From Rothia mucilaginosa (GTDB lineage Bacteria; Actinomycetota; Actinomycetes; Actinomycetales; Micrococcaceae), in the NCBI RefSeq assembly GCF_019334805.1, contig NZ_CP079822.1, positions 1,612,001-1,676,000 on the forward strand: a stretch of DNA of 64,000 bases, in the 5' to 3' direction. The position numbers and the translations under genes are program-made. Shown in pieces: positions 34,318-42,789 of this stretch; position 1 is the stretch's first letter; the number at the start of each line of letters is the position of its first letter. The notes beneath the pieces were generated by a model. That model was not told the DNA's origin. It made no database searches and saw nothing but the letters and a program-made list of their open reading frames with translations.

Positions 34318-37300
34318 ATGGAACAAGCATCACAGATTAAGGGCCCGGATGGCCCCCTTACCGATCAGCTGATCAAGTTCGGTAAGTTCTTCTCCCGCTG
34401 GGATGAGACTGAAGACGGCCGCGCCGTCTTCCGTGAAGGCGGCCGCGAAGGTGACGCCTTCTACCGCGACCGTTGGAGCCACGATAAGGAAGTTCGCTCT
34501 ACCCACGGCGTGAACTGCACCGGCTCCTGCTCCTGGAAGGTGTACGTCAAGGACGGCATTATCACCTGGGAAGCACAGGAAACCGACTACCCCTCGGTTG
34601 GTCCCGACCGCCCCGAGTACGAGCCCCGTGGTTGCCCCCGCGGTGCAGCATTCTCGTGGTACACCTACTCTCCCACTCGCGTTAAGTACCCCTACGTTCG
34701 CGGTCTCCTGCTGGAGATGTACCGCGAAGCGAAGGCAATCCACAACGATCCCGTGGACGCCTTCCACTCCATCGTGTCCGACCCCGCTAAGCGTGCACGC
34801 TACGTGAACGCACGCGGTAAGGGCGGTCTGGTGCGCTCGACCTGGGCTGAGGCTCTCGAGCTGATGGCTGCTGCTCACGTGCACACCATCAAGTACTACG
34901 GTCCCGACCGTAACACCGGCTTCACCCCGATTCCGGCAATGTCTATGGTGTCCTTCAGCGCGGGTGTTCGCTACATCCAGCTGATGGGCGGCGTGATGAC
35001 CAGCTTCTACGACTGGTACGCTGACCTCCCCGTGGCTTCCCCGCAGGTCTTCGGCGACCAGACCGACGTTCCCGAGTCCGGCGACTGGTGGGACGCTGCA
35101 TACCTCATCATGTGGGGTGCAAACGTTCCGCTGACCCGTACTCCGGACGCTCACTGGGTCTCCGAGGTTCGCTACCGCGGTACCAAGGTTGTCACCGTGA
35201 GCCCCGACTACGCCGACAATACCAAGTTCGCTGACGAGTGGCTGCCCGCACAGGCAGGTACCGACGCGGCACTGGCTATGGCAATGGGCCACGTCATCCT
35301 CAAGGAGAACTATGTCGACCAGCGTGTCGAGTTCTTCGAGGACTTCTCCCTGACCTACACCGACCTTCCCTTCCTGGTCACCCTGGAAACCCGTGAAGAC
35401 GGTGTGAAGGTCCCCTCCAAGTTCCTGACCGCGGCTAAGCTCGCTGGTGAGGCTGAGCAGGCTAACGCTGATTTCAAGCCCGTTCTGATGGACCGCGAGA
35501 CCGGTGAGGTCTTCGTGCCCAACGGCACCATGGGCCACCGTTACGCTCAGGAAGACCAGGGCAAGTGGAACCTGGACCTGCAGGGTCGTAAGCCGATTCT
35601 GTCGATCCGCGACCTGCCCCAGGGCCAGTCTGCAGCTGTTGAGATTAAGATGCCGACCTTCGATAACCCGAAGGGTCACGGCGACGTCATTACCCGCGGT
35701 GTGCCCGTAGCCTACGTTGAAGGCCACGAGGTCACCACTGTCTTCGACATCATGCTGGCACAGTACGGTGTGGGCCGTGAGGGTCTGCCCGGTACCTGGG
35801 CTAAGGACTACGAGGACTGGAACGTTCAGAACACCCCGGCATGGCAGGAGCAGATTACTTCTGTCCCCGCCGAGGCTGTTATCCGCGTTGCCCGCGAGTT
35901 CGCTAAGAGCGCCCTGGATTCCGGCGGCCGCTCTATGGTCATCTTCGGTGCAGGTATCTGCCAGTGGTACCACGCTGACACCACCTACCGCGCTATCCTC
36001 TCCCTGCTGAACCTGACCGGTTGCCAGGGTCGTAACGGTGGCGGTTGGGCTCACTACGTGGGTCAGGAGAAGGCACGTCCGCTGACCGGTCTGACCAACA
36101 TTGCGAACGCTCTGGACTGGAGCCGTCCGCCGCGTCACATGATTGGTACCGGTTTCTGGTACATGCACACTGACCAGTTCCGTCAGGATGCATACTCCAC
36201 CGACTACCTGCAGTCCCCGCTGGCTAAGGGCGAGCTGCGCGATGTTCACACTGCTGACGTTGTGGCACGTTCTACCCGTATGGGCTGGATGCCGTTCTAC
36301 CCGCAGTTCCCCGAGAACTCGCTGGAACTGGCTGAGAAGGCAGAGCAGGCAGTGGCACGCGGCGAGGCTTCCTCGAACGCGGACTACATTGCACAGCGCC
36401 TGAACTCCGGTGACCTGGAGTTCTCCGTTGAGGACGTCGACAACCCCGTCAACTGGCCTCGTACCCTGACCCTGTGGCGTTCGAACCTGTTCGGTTCCTC
36501 CGCTAAGGGTGAGAGCTACTTCCTGAAGCACCTGGTCGGTAGCATGGATAACGTCCAGGGCTCCGATTCGGAGAAGCTGCCGAACGAAGTGAAGTGGGTT
36601 GATGAGGCACCTCAGGGCAAGCTGGATCTGCTGGTCACCTCGGACTTCCGCATGACCTCCACGACCCTGCTGTCTGACATCGTTCTGCCGACTGCAACCT
36701 GGTACGAGAAGCACGATATCTCCTCGACCGATATGCACCCGTTCCTGCACGCGTTCTCCCCGGCAATTGACCCGCCGTGGGAGGCAAAGACCGACCACGA
36801 GACCTTCAAGGCACTGGCGTACGAGTTCACTCGCCTGGCTAAGAAGCACCTCGGCGTTCGTAAGGACATCGTTTCGGTCCCGCTGCTGCACGACACCCCC
36901 GGCCAGATTGCTCAGCCCGGCGGTCACGCACCCGACTGGAAGAACACCCCCGGTATGGTGGGTGTGCCCGGCAAGAACATGCCGAACTTCGTCACCGTCG
37001 AGCGTGACTACGGCGCACTGTACGACATGTACACCACCATTGGCCCGCTGTTCGACAAGCTCGGTGCTACCACCAAGTTCATCACCTATGACCTGAAGGA
37101 CGAAGTCGCGAAGATGGCTAAGGAATTCGGTGTGATGGACTCCGGTAAGGGCGCAGGTCGTCCGGCACTGGACACCGATGTGAAGATCGCCGAATCCATC
37201 ATGATGATTTCGGGTACCTCTAACGGTGAGGTTGCTATCAAGGGCTTCAAGGAGCTCGAGAAGCAGACCGGTCTGCACCTGATGGACCTGGCAGAAGGTA

Positions 37301-38037
37301 ACGAGGAACGTCGTATCACCTTCCCCATGACCCAGGCCGCACCGCAGCCCGTGATGACCTCCCCCGAGTGGTCCGGTTCGGAGACCGGCGGTCGCCGTTA
37401 CGCTCCGTTCACCGTCAACATCGAGAAGAAGAAGCCGTTCCACACCCTGACCGGCCGTATGCACTTCTTCCTCGACCACGACTGGATGCACGAAATGGGC
37501 GAGGCTCTGCCGATTTACCGTCCGCCGCTGGACATGACCGGCCTGTACAACGAGCCCGAGCTCGGTACTACCGATGGTGTTTCGGTTGCTGTTCGCTACC
37601 TGACCCCGCACAACAAGTGGGCAATTCACTCGCAGTACTTCGATAACCACTACATGCTGAGCATGTTCCGTGGTGGCCCGACTGCGTGGATGAGCCCGCA
37701 GGATGCTGACAAGATTGGCGTCAAGGATGGCGAGTGGATTGAGTGTGTGAACACCAACGGTGTCTTCGTGGGTCGTGCGGTTGTTTCGCACCGTATGCCC
37801 GAGGGCGTCTGCTTCGTTTACCACGCTCAGGAGCGTATGGTTAGCCCGAAGTCTGAAGTCACCGGTAAGCGCGGTGGTATTCACAACTCGGTGACCCGTA
37901 TTCTTCTGAAGCCTACCCACATGATTGGTGGCTACGCTCACCAGGCGTTCGCCTTCAACTATCTCGGACCGACCGGTAACCAGCGAGACATCGTCTCGTA
38001 CATCCGTCGCCGTAAGTCCCAGGAGGTAACTTTCTAA
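34318..38037 (+). CDS. narG: respiratory nitrate reductase alpha subunit
   Basis: A 1,239-residue Mo-bis-MGD catalytic subunit reducing nitrate to nitrite on the cytoplasmic face of the membrane. The FS0 [4Fe-4S] site is His63-x3-Cys67-x3-Cys71-x34-Cys106, the NarG-specific histidine-ligated form. SFYDWYADLP contains the molybdenum ligand Asp (about residue 232). The C-terminal molydopterin-dinucleotide-binding domain includes MHFFLDHDWMHEMGEALP. Length matches the family. ATG 34318 gives the expected N-terminus; a TTG three codons earlier is less likely. First gene of narGHJI; its stop overlaps the narH start by one base. Confidence 0.97.
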   Translation: MEQASQIKGPDGPLTDQLIKFGKFFSRWDETEDGRAVFREGGREGDAFYRDRWSHDKEVRSTHGVNCTGSCSWKVYVKDGIITWEAQETDYPSVGPDRPEYEPRGCPRGAAFSWYTYSPTRVKYPYVRGLLLEMYREAKAIHNDPVDAFHSIVSDPAKRARYVNARGKGGLVRSTWAEALELMAAAHVHTIKYYGPDRNTGFTPIPAMSMVSFSAGVRYIQLMGGVMTSFYDWYADLPVASPQVFGDQTDVPESGDWWDAAYLIMWGANVPLTRTPDAHWVSEVRYRGTKVVTVSPDYADNTKFADEWLPAQAGTDAALAMAMGHVILKENYVDQRVEFFEDFSLTYTDLPFLVTLETREDGVKVPSKFLTAAKLAGEAEQANADFKPVLMDRETGEVFVPNGTMGHRYAQEDQGKWNLDLQGRKPILSIRDLPQGQSAAVEIKMPTFDNPKGHGDVITRGVPVAYVEGHEVTTVFDIMLAQYGVGREGLPGTWAKDYEDWNVQNTPAWQEQITSVPAEAVIRVAREFAKSALDSGGRSMVIFGAGICQWYHADTTYRAILSLLNLTGCQGRNGGGWAHYVGQEKARPLTGLTNIANALDWSRPPRHMIGTGFWYMHTDQFRQDAYSTDYLQSPLAKGELRDVHTADVVARSTRMGWMPFYPQFPENSLELAEKAEQAVARGEASSNADYIAQRLNSGDLEFSVEDVDNPVNWPRTLTLWRSNLFGSSAKGESYFLKHLVGSMDNVQGSDSEKLPNEVKWVDEAPQGKLDLLVTSDFRMTSTTLLSDIVLPTATWYEKHDISSTDMHPFLHAFSPAIDPPWEAKTDHETFKALAYEFTRLAKKHLGVRKDIVSVPLLHDTPGQIAQPGGHAPDWKNTPGMVGVPGKNMPNFVTVERDYGALYDMYTTIGPLFDKLGATTKFITYDLKDEVAKMAKEFGVMDSGKGAGRPALDTDVKIAESIMMISGTSNGEVAIKGFKELEKQTGLHLMDLAEGNEERRITFPMTQAAPQPVMTSPEWSGSETGGRRYAPFTVNIEKKKPFHTLTGRMHFFLDHDWMHEMGEALPIYRPPLDMTGLYNEPELGTTDGVSVAVRYLTPHNKWAIHSQYFDNHYMLSMFRGGPTAWMSPQDADKIGVKDGEWIECVNTNGVFVGRAVVSHRMPEGVCFVYHAQERMVSPKSEVTGKRGGIHNSVTRILLKPTHMIGGYAHQAFAFNYLGPTGNQRDIVSYIRRRKSQEVTF

Positions 38038-39650
38038 TGCGCGTTATGGCACAAGTTGCGATGGTGATGGCGCTCGATAAGTGCATCGGCTGCCACACCT
38101 GCTCCGTGACCTGTAAGCAGGCATGGACGAACCGAGCCGGTACCGAATACGTCTGGTTCAACAACGTTGAGACTCGTCCCGGTCAGGGATACCCCCGCCG
38201 TTACGAGGATCAGGAGAAGTGGAAGGGCGGCTGGGTGCTGAACAAGCGCGGTCGTCTGGAGCTCAAGAGCGGTAACCGCTTCCAGAAGCTCTTCACGATT
38301 TTCGCTTCCCCGATTCAGCCCGAGCTGAACGACTACTACGAGCCCTGGACCTACGATTACCAGAACCTGACCAGCGCTCCTCTGGGTGATGACTTCCCGG
38401 CTGCTAAGCCTGTCTCCCTCATCACCGGTGAGGACACCAAGGTTGAGTGGGGTATGAACTGGGACGACAACCTGGCTGGTGCGACCGAGTACGGTCACCT
38501 GGACCCGCTGGTTGAGAAGGTTCGCAAGAAGGCTGAGGACAAGATTAAGTTCGAGTTCGAGCAGACCTTCATGTTCTACCTGCCTCGTATTTGTGAGCAC
38601 TGCCTGAACCCCTCCTGCATGGCTTCTTGCCCCTCCGGCGCTATCTACAAGCGTGCTGAGGATGGCATCGTTCTGGTTGACCAGGACCGTTGCCGCGGTT
38701 GGCGTCAGTGCATCACCGGATGCCCCTACAAGAAGGTGTACTTCAACCACAAGACGGGTAAGGCTGAGAAGTGTACCTTCTGCTACCCCCGTATTGAGGC
38801 TGGTATTCCGACCGTGTGTGCTGAGACCTGTGTTGGTCGTATGCGCTACATCGGTATCTTCCTCTACGATGCAGACCGCGTGACTGAGGCTGCTTCGGTT
38901 GAGGATGAGAAGGATCTCTACGAGGCTCAGCTGTCGCTGATGCTTGATCCTTCGGATCCGGCTGTGATTGAGCAGGCTCGTAAGAACGACATCCCCGATG
39001 CGTGGATTACTGCAGCTCAGAAGTCGCCCGTGTACAAGCTGGCGAAGGAGTGGAAGGTGGCTCTGCCCCTGCACCCCGAGTACCGCACCATGCCCATGGT
39101 TTGGTACGTACCGCCGCTGTCTCCGATTGTTGACCTGCTCAAGGAGCAGGGCCACGATGCAGAGAACAGCAACAACCTGTTCGGCGCTATTGAGTCTCTC
39201 CGTATTCCGGTTGAGTACCTGGCTGAGCTGTTCACCGCTGGCGACACTGAGGTTGTTACTAACGTTCTGCGCCGCCTGGCTGCAATGCGTTCGTACATGC
39301 GTGACATCAACCTCGGTGGCGAAGGCAACGAGGAGATCGCTCAGGCTGTCGGCATGACCGGTCAGCAGGTGTACGAGATGTACCGCCTGATGGCTATCGC
39401 TAAGTACAACGAGCGTTACGTCATTCCTAAGGCTCACATGGAAGACGCCCACAACCTTGAGGAAATGGGTTGCTCCCTGAGCGTGGATGGCGGACCCGGC
39501 ATGTACGGCGATGCGTTCAACGACATGGAGGGTCGCCCGACCCCCGTGTCCACCGGTGTCTACGAGGCTAACAACAAGGTCAGCTTGTTCAGCTGGGACG
39601 GTTCTTCCCGTCCTGACGGCCTCTTCCCGAATACCACCGGAAAGAAGTAA
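38037..39650 (+). CDS. narH: respiratory nitrate reductase beta subunit
   Basis: A 537-residue ferredoxin-like subunit carrying electrons from NarI heme to NarG. All four Cys groups are present: CIGCHTCSVTCKQAW, CEHCLNPSCMASCPSGAIYK, CRGWRQCITGCPYKK (Trp in place of one Cys, giving the [3Fe-4S] cluster) and CTFCYPRIEAGIPTVCAETC. ATG 38037 follows AGGAGG at 10 nt and overlaps the narG stop, so translation is coupled. Confidence 0.97.
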   Translation: MRVMAQVAMVMALDKCIGCHTCSVTCKQAWTNRAGTEYVWFNNVETRPGQGYPRRYEDQEKWKGGWVLNKRGRLELKSGNRFQKLFTIFASPIQPELNDYYEPWTYDYQNLTSAPLGDDFPAAKPVSLITGEDTKVEWGMNWDDNLAGATEYGHLDPLVEKVRKKAEDKIKFEFEQTFMFYLPRICEHCLNPSCMASCPSGAIYKRAEDGIVLVDQDRCRGWRQCITGCPYKKVYFNHKTGKAEKCTFCYPRIEAGIPTVCAETCVGRMRYIGIFLYDADRVTEAASVEDEKDLYEAQLSLMLDPSDPAVIEQARKNDIPDAWITAAQKSPVYKLAKEWKVALPLHPEYRTMPMVWYVPPLSPIVDLLKEQGHDAENSNNLFGAIESLRIPVEYLAELFTAGDTEVVTNVLRRLAAMRSYMRDINLGGEGNEEIAQAVGMTGQQVYEMYRLMAIAKYNERYVIPKAHMEDAHNLEEMGCSLSVDGGPGMYGDAFNDMEGRPTPVSTGVYEANNKVSLFSWDGSSRPDGLFPNTTGKK

Positions 39651-39653
39651 TAA

Positions 39654-40394
39654 GTGGCTGGATTCTTTTCCAAGCTCATGGGCAAGGCCGGTTCCGAGGC
39701 TGCTGTCTCGGAGCCGGCTCAGCCGGAGAACCCGTTTGATATCGATTACGGTCCCGGCGAGGATAAGGACTCGGTAATCTACCAGGTGAGCGGTATGCTC
39801 CTGGGCTACCCCGATGAGGAAACTCTGAAGGTTCTGCCCGAACTGGTCGAGATTGCCGCTTCCACCCAGGATGAGGCTTTCATTGCTGCCGTTGATGCGG
39901 TTCAGCAGTGGCTGACTTCTAAGGACCTGGAGGATGTGCAGTCCGAGTACGTGCAGGAATACGACCTTTCCCGTCGTCATTCGTTGCATCTGTCCTACTG
40001 GACCGATGGCGATACCCGCCGCCGTGGTGAGACTCTTCTGCGTTTCAAGCAGATGTACCGCGACTCCGGTATGTTGACCGTTTTGAACGGTGAGCTTCCG
40101 GATTACCTGCCGCTGGTGCTGGAGTTCTGTGCGTTGGTGGATCGCCGTAAGGGCCGTTCTGCTTTGCAAGCGTACCGTCCGTCCCTTGAGCTTCTTCGTC
40201 TGTCCATGAAGGACGGAAATCTGCCCCACTACGGGTTGTTGCAGAGCATCTGCGATACCCTTCCTGGCGTCTCTCCGCAGACTCAGGAGGAGGTTCAGAA
40301 GATGGCTGGCTACGGCCCTCCCGTCGAGACTGTTGGCCTGAATGGTTACGCTGATCATCAGTTGCTCCAGCAGGCTTCGGCTCGTTCTAACTAG
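39654..40394 (+). CDS. narJ: nitrate reductase assembly chaperone NarJ
   Basis: A 246-residue all-helical chaperone of the NarJ/TorD family that holds apo-NarGH until the cofactor is inserted and the complex docks on NarI. YQVSGMLLGYPDEETLKVLP and VQEYDLSRRHSLHLSYWTDG, followed by DTRRRGETLLRFKQMYR, are family blocks. The GTG start at 39654 sits three bases after the narH stop behind GGAAAGAAG. The N-terminal 35 residues are poorly conserved. Confidence 0.93.
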   Translation: MAGFFSKLMGKAGSEAAVSEPAQPENPFDIDYGPGEDKDSVIYQVSGMLLGYPDEETLKVLPELVEIAASTQDEAFIAAVDAVQQWLTSKDLEDVQSEYVQEYDLSRRHSLHLSYWTDGDTRRRGETLLRFKQMYRDSGMLTVLNGELPDYLPLVLEFCALVDRRKGRSALQAYRPSLELLRLSMKDGNLPHYGLLQSICDTLPGVSPQTQEEVQKMAGYGPPVETVGLNGYADHQLLQQASARSN

Positions 40395-40420
40395 TTTTAT
40401 CCCTTGTGAGGAGACAACAC

Positions 40421-41254
40421 GTGTACGTACTTGCTTCTGAGAACGCAGGACATGCTGCACAGGCTGTAGCCGATCCGGGTATTGTTGACATCCTGCTGTG
40501 GGGCGTTCTGCCCTATGTTGCACTGGTCGTTCTGATTGGTGGCACCATTTGGCGTTACCGTACTGACCAGTTCGGATGGACTACCCGCTCGTCCCAGGTC
40601 TATGAGTCGAAGCTGCTGCGCATCGCTTCGCCCCTGTTCCACTACGGTCTTGCGGCCGTGTTCCTTGGCCATGTTGGTGGTCTGCTGGTGCCTAAGGCAC
40701 TCACTGACCTGGTCATTTCGGAGGACACTTACCACATTGTGGCGCTGGCTGGCGGTTCTGTTGCCGCGGTTGCGACCATTATTGGTATGTTCGTTCTGAT
40801 TGGTCGTCGTGTTTCGAACTCTCGTGTGCGTTCGGCTACCACTCGTAATGACGTTCTGATGTATGTCGTTTTGGTTCTGGTGATTCTCGCTGGTACTGCG
40901 GCTACTCTGCTTTCGGCTGTGAACCCCTCGGGCGGTTTGCCTCCGGTAAATGGTCACGAGGTTCACTTCAACTACCGTGAGACCATTGCTGTTTGGTTCC
41001 GTTCGCTGTTCTACTTCCACCCTGAGGTGGCTCTGATGGTGAATATTCCTGTGGCTTTCAAGATTCACATCGTGGTGGCTATGGTTCTGTTCATCATTTG
41101 GCCCTTTACCCGCCTGGTGCACGCACTGACTGTGCCCCTGCACTACCTCTTCCGCCCCTACACCGTGTACCGCTCTCGTGGCGGCCAGCGTGTTGGTGCA
41201 CGTCGAGGTTGGGACCCGGTAGGCACTCTCCCGCGTGAGCGCGCCGACCGCTAA
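40421..41254 (+). CDS. narI: respiratory nitrate reductase gamma subunit
   Basis: A 277-residue cytochrome b subunit oxidising menaquinol at the outer membrane face and passing electrons to NarH. Five hydrophobic helices are seen, with candidate heme-ligand histidines in PLFHYGLAAVFLGHVGG (first pair) and, near the C-terminus, FKIHIVVAMVLF and RLVHALTVPLHYLFRPY. The GTG start at 40421 is chosen because GTGAGGAGACAACAC places a clear AGGAG 7 nt before it; an earlier in-frame GTG at 40406 lies within that site. Confidence 0.94.
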   Translation: MYVLASENAGHAAQAVADPGIVDILLWGVLPYVALVVLIGGTIWRYRTDQFGWTTRSSQVYESKLLRIASPLFHYGLAAVFLGHVGGLLVPKALTDLVISEDTYHIVALAGGSVAAVATIIGMFVLIGRRVSNSRVRSATTRNDVLMYVVLVLVILAGTAATLLSAVNPSGGLPPVNGHEVHFNYRETIAVWFRSLFYFHPEVALMVNIPVAFKIHIVVAMVLFIIWPFTRLVHALTVPLHYLFRPYTVYRSRGGQRVGARRGWDPVGTLPRERADR

Positions 41255-41284
41255 TACACACATCCATATTGCAAAAGAGGAAAT

Positions 41285-42505
41285 ATGAGCACCCCTGCTG
41301 CACCGAGCTACGACCTGAAGAATGGTCAGCTCCGTAACGTTTTGCTTGCAACCTTCGCCTCAACCATTGGTTTCTGGGCGTGGACCGTTGTCGGCCCGCT
41401 GGCGAAGATGTATGCAAAGCAGATGCACCTGGACGCTGGTATGACCAGCCTTCTGGTTGCTATGCCGATTTTTATCGGCGCTATTGGCCGTATTCCCGTT
41501 GGCGGTCTGACTGACCGCTACGGTGGTCGTATCATGTTCACCGTTGTTCTGGCGATTAGCGCACCCCTGGTCTTCCTGGTTGGTGTTGCTGGTCAGATGA
41601 ACTCGCTGCCCATGCTGCTTGTTGTGGCATTCTTCCTGGGTATTGCGGGTACCGTGTTCGCTGTGGGTATTCCCTTCTGCTCCGCATGGTATGACGCTTC
41701 CAAGAAGGGCTTTGCGACCGGTGTGTTCGGTGCCGGCATGGTGGGTACTGCAATTTCCGCATTCGCTACCCCCCGCCTGGTGCAGGGTATTGGTTACTTC
41801 CAGACTCACGTTCTGATTGCTGTTATCTGTGCTGTGACCGCTGCTATTTCTTTCTTCTTCCTGAAGGACTCTCCGGCAACTGTAGGCCGTGAGGTTACTC
41901 CGCTGATGCCGAAGATTGTTCAGGCATTCAAGGTGAAGACCACTTGGCAGCTATGCTTCCTCTACGCTGTTGTGTTCGGTGCGTTCGTGGCATTCTCGAA
42001 CTACCTGCCTACTTACCTGAGCAACATCTACGGCTTCAACGCTAACGACGCTGGTATGCGTGCGGCTGGCTTTGCGGTTGCTGCTGTGATCGCTCGTCCC
42101 TTCGGTGGTGTCCTGGCGGATAAGTTCGGCCCGAAGGTCATCACCCTCATCTCCCTGGGTGGTGTGGTGATTCTGGCAGTTATTATCGCGTTCCAGCCTG
42201 ATGCTGAGCACGTGTATGGTGCTGTCTTCATTCTGATGGCTGCTCTGCTGGGTCTGGGCCACGGCTCGGTCTTCGGCTGGGTGGGTCGTGTAGCTGACCC
42301 GAAGAACGTCGGCGCGGTGTCCGGTGTGATTGCTGCTGCTGGTGCTCTGGGTGGCTTCTTCCCGCCGCTGGTGATGGGTGCAACCTACAACCAGGCTGAG
42401 AACAACTACTTCATCGGTCTGATGCTGCTGGCTGTGACTGCGGCTCTGGCTTTCCTGTCGGCATTCCTGGTGCCGAACGGTGGCAAGCCCAACCACGCTA
42501 AGTAG
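41285..42505 (+). CDS. narK: NarK-type nitrate/nitrite transporter (MFS)
   Basis: A 406-residue major facilitator with 12 predicted spans. GRIPVGGLTDRYGGRIMF is the first nitrate signature region, and GVLADKFGPKVITLISLGG with GLGHGSVFGWVGRVADPKNVGAVSGV is the second. It imports nitrate and/or exchanges it for nitrite. ATG 41285 follows AAGAGGAAAT. It lies 30 bp after narI and likely belongs to the nar transcript; a strong terminator follows. Confidence 0.93.
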   Translation: MSTPAAPSYDLKNGQLRNVLLATFASTIGFWAWTVVGPLAKMYAKQMHLDAGMTSLLVAMPIFIGAIGRIPVGGLTDRYGGRIMFTVVLAISAPLVFLVGVAGQMNSLPMLLVVAFFLGIAGTVFAVGIPFCSAWYDASKKGFATGVFGAGMVGTAISAFATPRLVQGIGYFQTHVLIAVICAVTAAISFFFLKDSPATVGREVTPLMPKIVQAFKVKTTWQLCFLYAVVFGAFVAFSNYLPTYLSNIYGFNANDAGMRAAGFAVAAVIARPFGGVLADKFGPKVITLISLGGVVILAVIIAFQPDAEHVYGAVFILMAALLGLGHGSVFGWVGRVADPKNVGAVSGVIAAAGALGGFFPPLVMGATYNQAENNYFIGLMLLAVTAALAFLSAFLVPNGGKPNHAK

Positions 42506-42556
42506 GGTCTTCTAGTACATCCTTCTGCGGGATGTATGTGAAGTTTGCTTTGACTG

Positions 42557-42599
42557 AGTCCGGCTCGTTTTCTCTTCGGAGAGAACGAGCCGGACTTTG
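42557..42599 (+). terminator. rho-independent terminator of the nar operon
   Basis: AGTCCGGCTCGTT pairs with AACGAGCCGGACT with an inner CTCTTCGGAGAG hairpin, followed by TTGTG. Confidence 0.85.
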
Positions 42600-42789
42600 T
42601 GCGTTTCTGCGGTTTTTCGTATAGCGGGGAGGGGATTTAGCGGGGCAGAAGAGCTTGATATTCTGGCATGTCGAATGTTGGTAAAGGTGGCAAAACTTTG
42701 TGGAGATGTGGGACACTTAAGATGTTCGACTCGTCGCAATAGCGCGACGTGACCCCTCTACGGTTTGCGCCGACCAATAGGAGAATCCT

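Noticed and set aside
34330..37941. 1,203-codon open frame antisense to narG, and similar long antisense frames opposite ppk, narHJ, gcvP, rpoC and fusA
   Set aside because: They lie exactly opposite strongly conserved genes, arise from GC-rich third positions, lack ribosome-binding sites and show low-complexity, family-free translations.
42600..42789. Glycine riboswitch ahead of gcvP
   Set aside because: No tandem aptamer pattern or conserved glycine-aptamer core could be found in the 190 nt.
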